Positions 24,394 to 32,492 of a stretch of 43,032 nt of DNA are shown one piece after another; position 1 is the stretch's first letter, and each line of letters begins with the position of its first letter. Origin of the DNA: JBKECY01 sp047975025 (GTDB lineage: Bacteria > Bacillota > Clostridia > Lachnospirales > Lachnospiraceae); the NCBI GenBank assembly GCA_047975025.1, contig JBKECY010000035.1:1-43032 (forward strand). The letters run 5' to 3'. A program made the position numbers and the translations under genes. The notes under the pieces are model-generated. The model worked only from the letters and a program-made list of their open reading frames with translations, searched no databases and was not told where the DNA came from.

Positions 24394-25977
24394 ATGAATT
24401 ATGCAGACAGTGTAACCCAGCTGATTGGGGCAACACCACTACTAAAGCTACATAAAATATCCCCGGATGCAAAAGTGAATATTTTTGCAAAACTCGAATA
24501 TCTTAATCCCGGCGGAAGCATCAAGGACCGCATCGGATTACAGATCATCGAGGATGCGCAAAAGACGGGACAGCTCAAACCTGGCGATACGATTGTAGAG
24601 GCGACTGCCGGCAACACAGGAATTGGTCTGTCAATTGCGGCACTGGACCGCGGCTATAAGATGAAGATCGTGATTCCGCAGAAATTCTCTATTGAGAAGC
24701 AGATTCTGATGCGGGCGCTGGGAGCGGAGCAGGTGATTACGCCAACAGAAGACGGTATCGAAGGTGCCGTAGAAAAAGCGGAAGAAATCGTGCGGACGAC
24801 ACCGAACTGCTTTATGGCCCGTCAATTTGAGAATCAGTCGAATGTCAAGGCACATCGCAGGACAGGACAGGAAATCTATGATGCACTGGACGGACAGGTC
24901 GATATCCTGGTGGCAGGCGCCGGTTCCGGCGGTACGATTACAGGAATCGCCCAGTATCTAAAAGAGAAGAACAAAGATATCAAGATCGTTCTGGCAGACC
25001 CGATCGGCTCCATCCTGGGCGGCGGTGAATCAGGTACCTACAAAGTCGAGGGAATTGGCAATCACTTTATCCCTCACACCTTTGATCCAAATCTGATTGA
25101 TGAAGTGGAGAAGATTCCGGACGATGAATCCATGTACTATGTCAGACTGCTGGCCAAGCGGGAGGGCGTACTGGTAGGTTCTTCTTCGGGAGCCGCGATT
25201 GCAGGTGCCATCAAGCAGGCATATAAGACGAAGAAACCTACGAATATAGCAGTTGTCTTTCCGGACGGCAGCGACCGGTATTTCAGCCAGCACCTCTATG
25301 ATTTTGACCTGGAGCTTTCAGATTTCAGATGCAATGCGCTCTTTGATGATTATGCACAGCATTATGACAGAATCGTAGCGGAGAATGCGGAATACAAAAA
25401 GCTGTACGAGAATTACAACGAGATACTTAATGAAACCGTCAAGCATCTGGCACGCTTCGAAGGTGCCAAGGTCATTGATATCGGAGCCGGAACCGGAAAT
25501 CTTACTGATGTGGCCGACCGCGCAGGTTACGATGTCATAGGCATTGAGCCGAACCGGAATACGAGAGAGATTGCTAGGAAGAAATTCCCGCATCTTACAT
25601 TCTCGGCAGGAGCATTTTTATCCTTGCCCATCGACGATGGCAGTCTGGACGGCATCATCAGCAGTTATGCATTTCATAACCTGACAGACAGGGAGAAGGA
25701 AGAGGCCGTACAGGTCTTTCGTAAAAAGTTAAAATCCGACGGCATCATTGTCATTGCAGATATTGTCTACGAATCCGAGGCGAGCAAGGCGTATCTTACC
25801 ACTGAGCTCAAGACGCAGGGTGAGAAAGTTTTGTACCAGGAATTGATTTCCAATACGGCGGCAACGCAAAGCGTATTGACCAGTATTTTCACATCGAATG
25901 GGTTTGAAGTTTCGTATCAGCAGCTCAACAAATTCGTGTGGATCGTGACAGCAAAAAAAGCAGAAATACAGGCATAA
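24394..25977 (+). CDS. Fusion: CysK/MccA-like PLP beta-synthase plus YrrT-like SAM methyltransferase
   Basis: A 527-residue fusion. Residues 1 to about 305 form a cysteine synthase/cystathionine beta-synthase-type enzyme: PLP lysine K44 in NPGGSIKDRIG, TAGNTGIG near 70, phosphate loop GSGGTITG near 175 and GSSSGAAIAG near 262. Residues about 320-527 form a class I SAM methyltransferase with motif I VIDIGAGTGNLT near 365 and an acidic motif II in IGIEPNRN. The C-terminal part resembles Bacillus YrrT, whose gene lies in an operon with mccA and mccB for methionine-to-cysteine conversion; here YrrT and MccA-like parts are one chain. No frameshift or internal start separates them. As the first gene of the nitrogenase-like operon it probably captures released sulfur as cysteine or cystathionine. 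The methyltransferase substrate is unknown. Confidence 0.92.
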   Translation: MNYADSVTQLIGATPLLKLHKISPDAKVNIFAKLEYLNPGGSIKDRIGLQIIEDAQKTGQLKPGDTIVEATAGNTGIGLSIAALDRGYKMKIVIPQKFSIEKQILMRALGAEQVITPTEDGIEGAVEKAEEIVRTTPNCFMARQFENQSNVKAHRRTGQEIYDALDGQVDILVAGAGSGGTITGIAQYLKEKNKDIKIVLADPIGSILGGGESGTYKVEGIGNHFIPHTFDPNLIDEVEKIPDDESMYYVRLLAKREGVLVGSSSGAAIAGAIKQAYKTKKPTNIAVVFPDGSDRYFSQHLYDFDLELSDFRCNALFDDYAQHYDRIVAENAEYKKLYENYNEILNETVKHLARFEGAKVIDIGAGTGNLTDVADRAGYDVIGIEPNRNTREIARKKFPHLTFSAGAFLSLPIDDGSLDGIISSYAFHNLTDREKEEAVQVFRKKLKSDGIIVIADIVYESEASKAYLTTELKTQGEKVLYQELISNTAATQSVLTSIFTSNGFEVSYQQLNKFVWIVTAKKAEIQA

Positions 25978-26003
25978 ATGCACAGGGCATGGAAAGGTAA
26001 AGT

Positions 26004-27485
26004 ATGGGAACAATAAATCTAAAGGAACCAAGTGTTCAGATACGGGAGAAGCGGCTGGGGACGATTACCGGATACGCCGGAGGCGCAGAAGAACTGCTGA
26101 CGCAGGTCAAAGGATGCGGAATCAAGGACAGCAAGCGCAAATTCTCTCAATGTATCGGCTGCAACGCCGGACATGCATTTTGTCAGCTCTCTTTGATACA
26201 AGACGTAGCGATTGTCAACCATGCGCCCGTAGGGTGTGCCGGTGACTTCTTCGGCTTTAATTTTGTCTATCGTGTGGAACAGGTGAACCGGAATCTTCCG
26301 CCTGCCAACGGGCGCTACTTCAGTACCTGCATCGAGGAAAAAGATACGGTATTCGGTGCCGCAGCCAAGTTAGAGGAAACGGTTCGTGAGGCATTTCGCA
26401 GAGTACACCCCAAGGCGATTTTTGTGACAACTTCGTGCGCTTCGGGCATCATTGGAGAGGATATAGAAAGTGTTCTCGACAGCCTGGAAAAAGAGCTTGA
26501 GATACCCGTCGTATCCTGCTCTTGCGAGGGATTTCGCTCCAAGACCTGGACGACAGGCTTCGATGCGGCCTATCATGCAGTGCTTAGAAAAATTGCAAAG
26601 CCCGCCCGCAAGAAGACCAACAAAGTACTTGTACCTAACTTCTGGGGCAGCCATGTGTTCGATAATTTTCTAAAAGATCTGGGATACGAAGCACAGTATA
26701 TCATGCCGTTTTCGACAATCAAGGAACTGGAACATATTTCAGAGGCAGCAGCGACCATTCATATATGTCCGTCACTTAGCTCCTATATGGGGGCGGGACT
26801 GGAGCAGGTCTACGGAGTCCCCGAAGTACAGGCACCCCCGGCCTATGGAGTCAAGGGCACTGATATCTGGATGCGCAATATCGGCAAAGTACTAAACCGT
26901 GTCGATGAGGTGGAAAGCTACATCAAGCGCCGGCACGAGCAGATCGAACCCAAGCTGGCAGAATACCGCAAGCAGTTCGAGGGCAAGCGAGCCTATGTAA
27001 CAGCCGGAGCCGCACATGGCCATGCGATTATTGCGCTGCTTAGCGAATTGGGATTTGTTGTGGAAGCCGCTTCCATCTTCCATCATGATCCTGTATACGA
27101 CAATCACAATCCGGAATCAGACGCATTGGCACAAGTCGTCGAAGAATACGGAGATATCAAGAAGTACCATGTATGCAACAAACAGGCGTTTGAACTGGTC
27201 AATGCGCTGCGGCGCGTCCAGCCGGATCTGCTGGTGGCGCGGCATTCAGGCATGACCGTCTGGGGAGCCAAGCTGGGAATTCCAACGCTGCTCGTTGGTG
27301 ACGAGCAGTTCGGTATCGGATACCGCGGTGTCTTGAATTACGCTTCGCGGATTGAAGAAGCCCTGGATGCGGTAGAGTTCGTTACGAACCTCTCCAAGCA
27401 CAGCACAATGCCTTATACAAAATGGTGGCTCGACCAGCAGCCACAAGCCTTTCAGGGAGGTAAGAAGAAATGCCAAAATATATAG
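26004..27485 (+). CDS. Nitrogenase-like component 1, NifD/MarD-type alpha subunit
   Basis: A 493-residue homologue of the nitrogenase alpha chain. Conserved cluster cysteines are visible: C53 in CIGCNAGHAFC, C78 in HAPVGCAGD and C145 in TTSCASGIIGED match the three NifD P-cluster ligands, and C255 in IHICPSLSSYMG matches the NifD cysteine that binds the active-site cofactor. The cofactor histidine (442 in Azotobacter NifD, motif MHSWDY) is absent: the aligned loop is LLVGDEQFGIGYRG (429-442). A true Mo nitrogenase is therefore unlikely, and a group IV nitrogenase-like reductase such as the methylthio-alkane reductase fits better. The stop lies 16 bases inside the next gene, so the subunits are translationally coupled. 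The substrate is inferred from sulfur-gene neighbours. Confidence 0.88.
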   Translation: MGTINLKEPSVQIREKRLGTITGYAGGAEELLTQVKGCGIKDSKRKFSQCIGCNAGHAFCQLSLIQDVAIVNHAPVGCAGDFFGFNFVYRVEQVNRNLPPANGRYFSTCIEEKDTVFGAAAKLEETVREAFRRVHPKAIFVTTSCASGIIGEDIESVLDSLEKELEIPVVSCSCEGFRSKTWTTGFDAAYHAVLRKIAKPARKKTNKVLVPNFWGSHVFDNFLKDLGYEAQYIMPFSTIKELEHISEAAATIHICPSLSSYMGAGLEQVYGVPEVQAPPAYGVKGTDIWMRNIGKVLNRVDEVESYIKRRHEQIEPKLAEYRKQFEGKRAYVTAGAAHGHAIIALLSELGFVVEAASIFHHDPVYDNHNPESDALAQVVEEYGDIKKYHVCNKQAFELVNALRRVQPDLLVARHSGMTVWGAKLGIPTLLVGDEQFGIGYRGVLNYASRIEEALDAVEFVTNLSKHSTMPYTKWWLDQQPQAFQGGKKKCQNI

Positions 27486-28801
27486 AACAACCCCGCTATT
27501 CCTGCGCCGTCGGTGCAATGCAAAGCGTGGTGGCGATACGAAGAGGTGTGCCGATTCTGCATTCCGGACCCGGCTGCGCGAATAAGATCACGAGCCTCAT
27601 CGGACAAGGAGAGGGGTATGCCGGAGGCAGTACGATTCCCTGCACGAATGCAGAGGAGAAGGACGTAGTCTTCGGCGGAGAGAAGAAGCTGACAGACTTA
27701 ATCGAATCTTCACTAAAAGTCATTGATGCGGATCTCTACGTCGTGCTGACAGGCTGCACCTCCGCGATTGTAGGCGATGATGTGGCGAGTGTCGTATCAG
27801 AATTTCAGGACAATGAGCAGCCTGTGGTCGCAGTTGATACCGCCGGATTTCGAGGCAACAACCATGTGGGACATGCGCAGGTGGTCAATGCGATTATCGA
27901 CCAGTATGTGGAGAGGCATCGCGGTCCCGTCGAGGTAGAAAAGGGGCTGGTCAATCTGTTCGCCAGCGTTCCGTATCAGGACCCTTACTGGAACGGAAAT
28001 ATCGAAGAATTGAAAAAAATTCTGGAAGCCATCGGGCTTAAAGTCAATGCGCTGTTCGGACACGAGTCGGGAGGCGTGGAGGAATGGAAAACCATACCGA
28101 ACGCCGAATTCAATATCGTGGCCGGCGCCTGGTCAAGTCTTCCCATTGCAAAGCATCTGGAGAAGAAATACAAGACACCGTATCTGCACTTTCCGTATCT
28201 GCCCATTGGGGGGATCGAAACGAGCCGCTTCCTGCGGGAAGTCGCAGTGTTTGGCAAATTAGATACACAATTGGTCGAAGCGTATATTCAGCGTGAGGAA
28301 GAGAAATACTATTCCTACATTGAACAGACGGCTGACTTTATGCTGGAATTTCGTTACGGTATTCCGCGCAGAGTATATGCGATTGCAGAGGCCTCGTATG
28401 TACTGGGCTTTAGCAAATTCCTGCTCAATGAACTGGGCATCATCCCCGGAAAGCAATTTATTGTGGATGATACACCCGAAAAATACCAGGCAAAAATCCG
28501 CGAAGAATTCAAAAATATTTCGGAATATAAGGCACGAAACGTAGAGGTGGAATTCAATCCGGATGCAGGAGAAAGTGCACTGGAGATCGAACGGCTGATC
28601 AAGGGGCACCCGGAGAAGCGTTCCCTGATTCTGGGAAGCGGCTGGGATAAGTCAATCGCAGATGCCACCAAATCAGATCTGCTGATTATCAGTCCGCCGG
28701 TAACGTACCGACTGGTACTTAGCTGCGGCTATACGGGCTATACAGGCGGCCTCAGGGCGATTGAAGACATCTATGACAGAGTACTCGGGACATACAGATA
28801 G
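27470..28801 (+). CDS. Nitrogenase-like component 1, NifK/MarK-type beta subunit
   Basis: A 443-residue nitrogenase beta-like protein, pairing with the NifD-like subunit. Three cysteines match the NifK P-cluster ligands: C12 in RYSCAVGAM, C36 in HSGPGCANK and C96 in LTGCTSAIVGDD. The N-terminus is short compared with NifK, which normally has some 60-70 extra residues before the first ligand. The ATG at 27470 follows GGGAGG and overlaps the upstream gene by 16 bases. Retaining all P-cluster cysteines argues for a genuine electron-transfer component 1 rather than a NifN-type scaffold. Confidence 0.87.
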   Translation: MPKYIEQPRYSCAVGAMQSVVAIRRGVPILHSGPGCANKITSLIGQGEGYAGGSTIPCTNAEEKDVVFGGEKKLTDLIESSLKVIDADLYVVLTGCTSAIVGDDVASVVSEFQDNEQPVVAVDTAGFRGNNHVGHAQVVNAIIDQYVERHRGPVEVEKGLVNLFASVPYQDPYWNGNIEELKKILEAIGLKVNALFGHESGGVEEWKTIPNAEFNIVAGAWSSLPIAKHLEKKYKTPYLHFPYLPIGGIETSRFLREVAVFGKLDTQLVEAYIQREEEKYYSYIEQTADFMLEFRYGIPRRVYAIAEASYVLGFSKFLLNELGIIPGKQFIVDDTPEKYQAKIREEFKNISEYKARNVEVEFNPDAGESALEIERLIKGHPEKRSLILGSGWDKSIADATKSDLLIISPPVTYRLVLSCGYTGYTGGLRAIEDIYDRVLGTYR

Positions 28802-28832
28802 ACACAGCATATGTGAGAAAAGAGGAGAAAAA

Positions 28833-29687
28833 ATGAGCGAGCACAAGATACGACAGGTTGCAATCTATGGAAAAGGCGGTATTGGTAAATCAACAACGAC
28901 ACAGAATCTGGCAGCGGGGCTTTCTGAAATCGGAAAATCCATTATGGTAGTCGGATGCGACCCCAAAGCTGATTCCACACGCCTGCTGCTAAACGGTCTG
29001 GCACAAAAGACCGTACTTGACACCCTGCGTGAAGAGGGGGAAGATATCGAACTGGATGCGATTATGAAAGACGGATTCAGAGGCATTCGTTGTGTGGAAT
29101 CCGGAGGCCCGGAACCGGGTGTCGGATGCGCCGGCCGCGGTATCATTACTTCGATTGGAATGCTCGAGGATTTGGGCGCCTATACAGATGATCTGGATTA
29201 TGTGTTCTATGATGTATTGGGAGATGTTGTATGCGGCGGATTTGCCATGCCGATTCGCGAGGGAAAAGCGCAGGAAATCTATATCGTGGCAAGCGGTGAG
29301 ATGATGGCCTTGTATGCGGCGAATAATATCTGTAAAGGTATTAAAAAGTACGCATTAAAAGGAGGCGTACGCTTGGGCGGCATCATCTGCAACAGCAGAA
29401 AGGTGGACCGTGAGCTGGATTTGCTCAATGCCTTTGCAAAAGAACTGGGAACACAGCTGATACATTTTGTACCGCGTGACAACGTAGTGCAGCGTGCGGA
29501 AATCCGCAAAAAGACGGTCATAGATTTTGAGCCAAGAGATCCGCAGGCAGAAGAATACCGCGAACTGGCCAGAAAAATCGACAGCAACAAGTTGTTCGTC
29601 GTACCAAAGCCCATGACACAAGACAGACTCGAAGAAATACTGTTCGAATATGGTCTGATGAGCGACGTGCTTGATTACAGTATTTAA
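28833..29687 (+). CDS. Nitrogenase-like Fe protein, NifH/MarH type
   Basis: ATP-dependent reductase that delivers electrons to component 1. It has 284 residues. The P-loop is GKGGIGKS (13-20), and the switch regions lie near CDPKADSTR (42-50) and YDVLGDVVCGG. The cysteines that hold the 4Fe-4S cluster between two subunits are C99 (GVGCAGRG) and C134 (DVVCGGFAMP). R102 is the residue ADP-ribosylated in many Fe proteins. The ATG at 28833 follows AGAGGAG; an upstream in-frame ATG at 28761 lies inside the NifK-like gene. Order D-K-H differs from the H-D-K of classical nif and mar operons. Confidence 0.93.
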   Translation: MSEHKIRQVAIYGKGGIGKSTTTQNLAAGLSEIGKSIMVVGCDPKADSTRLLLNGLAQKTVLDTLREEGEDIELDAIMKDGFRGIRCVESGGPEPGVGCAGRGIITSIGMLEDLGAYTDDLDYVFYDVLGDVVCGGFAMPIREGKAQEIYIVASGEMMALYAANNICKGIKKYALKGGVRLGGIICNSRKVDRELDLLNAFAKELGTQLIHFVPRDNVVQRAEIRKKTVIDFEPRDPQAEEYRELARKIDSNKLFVVPKPMTQDRLEEILFEYGLMSDVLDYSI

Positions 29688-29710
29688 GACACTAACCAGG
29701 AGGAAATCAC

Positions 29711-30490
29711 ATGATTCAGGTAAGCCATGTAAGCAAATCTTTTGCGACGACCGGCGGGAAAATCGAAGTACTAAAGGATGTAAGTTTTTCTGTGGAGTCA
29801 GGAGATATTTATGGCATCATCGGCTTTAGCGGTGCAGGGAAATCCACTCTGATCCGCTGCCTGACCGGACTGGAACGTGTGGACAGCTGACAGATTATAA
29901 TCGGAGAGCAGGAGCTTACGGCGCTTGGCCGCAAAGAACTAAGAACGGCACGCAAGAAAATCGGCATGATTTCCCAGCAGTTCAACCTGTTCGATTCCAG
30001 GACGGTCTTTCATAACATTGCATTTCCGCTGGAACTGTCCGGGTATTCCCGTGAGCAGATTCACAAAAGAGTCTATGAAATACTTGAACTCGTAGAATTA
30101 ACTGATAAGGCGGATGCCTATCCACTCCAACTAAGCGGAGGACAGAAGCAAAGAGTCGGTATTGCCCGCGCCCTGGCGAACGAACCGGATGTACTCTTGA
30201 GCGACGAAGCCACCTCTGCCTTAGATCCGCAGACGACTTATTCAATTCTGGAACTGCTCCAAAGCATCAACAAGAAACTGAATCTGACCATCGTGATCAT
30301 ATCGCATGAACTGGATGTCTTGCAGTATGCGACGAACCATATGATGGTACTGGAAAATGGAAACATTGTGGAAGAAGGAAGTACACAGACACTGTTTCAA
30401 CAGCCACAAAGTGCAACACTGCAAAAATTCATACAGATTACAAACACCTTCAGAGGTGCGCAGCTGTTCAAGGGAGGGGAAGGGATATGA
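29711..30490 (+). pseudogene. metN: MetN-type ABC transporter ATPase interrupted by an in-frame TGA
   Basis: Methionine/organosulfur importer ATPase of about 259 codons with one in-frame stop. From ATG 29711 (GGAGGA upstream) the frame encodes Walker A GFSGAGKST, then reaches TGA at 29888-29890 where the family has glycine (GLERVDS-stop-QIIIGEQ); a GGA-to-TGA change explains it. Beyond it the same frame continues intact: Q-loop SQQFNLF, signature LSGGQKQR, Walker B VLLSDEATSALDP and the H-loop histidine in ISHELDVL. Neither half alone can be a working ATPase. The stop is followed by C, a context often leaky for UGA. Possibilities are recent inactivation, limited readthrough or a sequence error; the intact remainder favours a recent event. 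Confidence 0.85.
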
Positions 30491-31155
30491 GTGCTGACTT
30501 AGTACAGATTCTGCTGAATGCAACCAAAGAAACACTGTATATGCTGCTTCTGACATCCCTGTTCGCAATGATTCTGGGGATTCCGCTGGGTGTCCTGTTG
30601 ATGGTGACAGATAAGGACGGTATTTCCTCCTTTCCCAAGCTCAATAAAGTTCTGGGAATCTGCATCAATACGGTACGTTCTATGCCGGAGGTCATCCTGA
30701 TCATCGTACTGCTGCCGCTGTCAAGGCTGGTCGTAGGTACGACGCTCGGTGCTAATGCAGCCATCGTGGCGATGTCCATCGGATGCGCCCCCATGATTGC
30801 ACGTATTATCGAAAGCAGTTTAAAAGAAGTGGGGCATGGCAAAATCGAAGCGGCCGAAGTTATGGGAGCGACACCCCTGCAAATCATTGTCAAAGTACTG
30901 CTGCCGGAGGCACTGCCCTCCATCATCAGAGGATTGACGATTGCGATTATCGGAGTACTGGGATTTACGGCGATTGCAGGGACGATCGGCGCAGGCGGTC
31001 TGGGCAGTCTGGCCATACGGTTCGGCTACCAGCGCTTTCAGACAGATATTCTGGTGAGTACTGTGTGCATCCTGCTGGTGCTGGTACAGCTGCTCCAGAT
31101 TACCGGTGATACTGTGGCGCGCTGCATCAACAAAAAACGCTATAAAAGCGAATAA
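30487..31155 (+). CDS. metI: MetI-type ABC transporter permease
   Basis: Membrane permease of 222 residues with about five transmembrane segments, from the methionine uptake (MUT) family. The coupling motif is KIEAAEVMGATPLQIIVKVL near residue 119, followed by LPEALPSIIRG, as in MetI. VRSMPEVILIIVLLP near 63 is also typical. The start overlaps the ATPase frame by ATGA. In this operon the likely cargo is methionine or another organosulfur compound feeding the nitrogenase-like enzyme or transsulfuration. Confidence 0.92.
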   Translation: MSADLVQILLNATKETLYMLLLTSLFAMILGIPLGVLLMVTDKDGISSFPKLNKVLGICINTVRSMPEVILIIVLLPLSRLVVGTTLGANAAIVAMSIGCAPMIARIIESSLKEVGHGKIEAAEVMGATPLQIIVKVLLPEALPSIIRGLTIAIIGVLGFTAIAGTIGAGGLGSLAIRFGYQRFQTDILVSTVCILLVLVQLLQITGDTVARCINKKRYKSE

Positions 31156-31158
31156 GAG

Positions 31159-31190
31159 GAGAATGGATTATGAAGAGAATGGATTATGAA
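31159..31190 (+). repeat. 16-bp perfect tandem duplication at the metQ start
   Basis: GAGAATGGATTATGAA occurs twice (31159-31174, 31175-31190), followed by a partial third copy GAGAA. The Shine-Dalgarno site (31156-31161) is now 8 bases before an out-of-frame ATG (31170) and about 25 bases before the true metQ ATG (31186). Sixteen is not a multiple of three, so the unit acts as a frame switch. Confidence 0.95.
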
Positions 31191-32076
31191 GAGAAGATTG
31201 ACAATAGTAAAACGAATCACAGCCTTATTGACTGTTACTGTACTTGGAGCCGCTGCCCTGGCAGGTTGCGGAAGTTCTTCAGGCGACAGCGCTGCTGCGG
31301 ATACCACACAGGCAGCGGAGGCAACGGACGAAGCAGACACGACCGAGGAAACCACCGGTGATGTGCTCAAAGTCGGAGCGGCGATTTCACCGCATGCCGA
31401 TATTCTGGAACTCATCAAGCCAACACTTGAGGAGCAGGGCATTACACTGGAAATTGTAACACTTGATGCCGAAGATCTGCTGAACCAGTACCTGGCCGAA
31501 GGCGAAATCGATGCCAATTATTTCCAGCATGAGCCATATCTGGATTCCGTAATTGCAGACAAAGGCTACGATCTGGAAGTCGCAGCCAAGATACACATTG
31601 AGCCAATCGGTCTGTACTCTGAGAGTATTACATCCATTGATGAATTACAAGAGGGTGACAAAATCGGAGTACCGAACAACCCCTCCAATGAATACAGAGC
31701 ACTCAAATTACTTGAATCCAACGGTCTGATTACCTTACAGGAAGGTCTTGAGGATTACAGTGCAACCATAGCAGACATCGCAGAGAATCCGAAGAACCTG
31801 GAGTTTGTTGAGCTCGAAGCGGCACAATTGCCCAGATCACTGCCGGATCTGACAGCGGCTGTCATCAATACCAATATTGTAGTAGAAGCAGGATTAGACC
31901 CAAGTACAGCGATCATTCGCGAGACCGCAGATTCTCCGTATGCCAATATCGTAGTAGTACGGGCCGGAGATACAGAGCGTGAGGACATTCAGGCATTAGT
32001 AAAAGCCTTACAGTCAGATGAAGTAAAGCAGTATCTGGAAGACACCTACGGAGATGCCATCATCCCGGCATTCTAA
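31186..32076 (+). CDS. metQ: MetQ-type substrate-binding lipoprotein
   Basis: NlpA/MetQ family lipoprotein of 296 residues that captures methionine or related organosulfur compounds at the cell surface. The lipobox is AALAGC (cysteine near residue 28), followed by a Thr/Glu/Ala linker. Family segments: LKVGAAISPHADILELI near 61, NYFQHEPYLDS near 109, KIGVPNNPSNEYRAL near 160 and INTNIVVEAG near 226. The start at 31186 is the second of two identical ATG contexts created by a 16-bp duplication; the first ATG (31170) is out of frame and closer to the ribosome binding site, so expression may be reduced. Confidence 0.92.
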   Translation: MKRRLTIVKRITALLTVTVLGAAALAGCGSSSGDSAAADTTQAAEATDEADTTEETTGDVLKVGAAISPHADILELIKPTLEEQGITLEIVTLDAEDLLNQYLAEGEIDANYFQHEPYLDSVIADKGYDLEVAAKIHIEPIGLYSESITSIDELQEGDKIGVPNNPSNEYRALKLLESNGLITLQEGLEDYSATIADIAENPKNLEFVELEAAQLPRSLPDLTAAVINTNIVVEAGLDPSTAIIRETADSPYANIVVVRAGDTEREDIQALVKALQSDEVKQYLEDTYGDAIIPAF

Positions 32077-32108
32077 GCAGGATATGCAAGCAACGGACAG
32101 GAGATAGT

Positions 32109-32459
32109 ATGGTATACAAAGTAGCAGCAGCCAGCAGCGACGGAAAAGTGATCAATCAGCATTTCGGTCAGGCACATCGTTTCTTCGTGGCAGAGATTGA
32201 CACAGATACACACACCTATGAATGGATTGCAACGCGGGAGGTTTCTCCCGCCTGCAAAACCGACGGACACTCAGAAGAAGATTTCAAGAGAACACTTGCC
32301 GAGCTGTATGACTGCAAATTGCTGCTGGTCTCAAGGATTGGCCCGGCGGCCAGGGCGTTTGTCGAAGAACAGGGTATAAAAGTGATAGAAGTAGCAGATC
32401 TGGCACAGGTCTGCCTGGAAAAAATTGCAAAATCACGTGTGGTTCTATTTGACGCATGA
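32109..32459 (+). CDS. Stand-alone NifX/NafY-domain cofactor carrier
   Basis: A 116-residue protein made of one dinitrogenase iron-molybdenum cofactor biosynthesis domain (NifX/NafY/NifB C-terminal type). Typical opening: KVAAASSDGKVINQHFGQA (residues 4-22), with H18 as a likely cluster ligand; LLVSRIGPAARAFVEEQGIK follows near 75. Such proteins bind NifB-co or related clusters and carry them to the apoenzyme. It sits directly upstream of the NifB-like gene, which lacks the fused NifX domain, so the two together replace a full-length NifB. The ATG at 32109 follows AGGAGA. Confidence 0.9.
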   Translation: MVYKVAAASSDGKVINQHFGQAHRFFVAEIDTDTHTYEWIATREVSPACKTDGHSEEDFKRTLAELYDCKLLLVSRIGPAARAFVEEQGIKVIEVADLAQVCLEKIAKSRVVLFDA

Positions 32460-32492
32460 CGTAGAACATACGTGAAGTTAGGGGGATATCGA

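Noticed and set aside
29711..30490. UGA reassigned to glycine, as in code 25 bacteria, to explain the ATPase stop.
   Set aside because: UGA ends many intact genes here (for example thiD, malF-type permease and kinase genes), so a local mutation or error is simpler.
29966..30490. The downstream part of the ATPase frame as an independent gene.
   Set aside because: It lacks Walker A and a ribosome binding site; it is the remainder of the interrupted metN.
31170..31361. A 63-codon frame starting at the first ATG of the metQ duplication.
   Set aside because: It is an out-of-frame reading of metQ created by the duplication, with no protein features.
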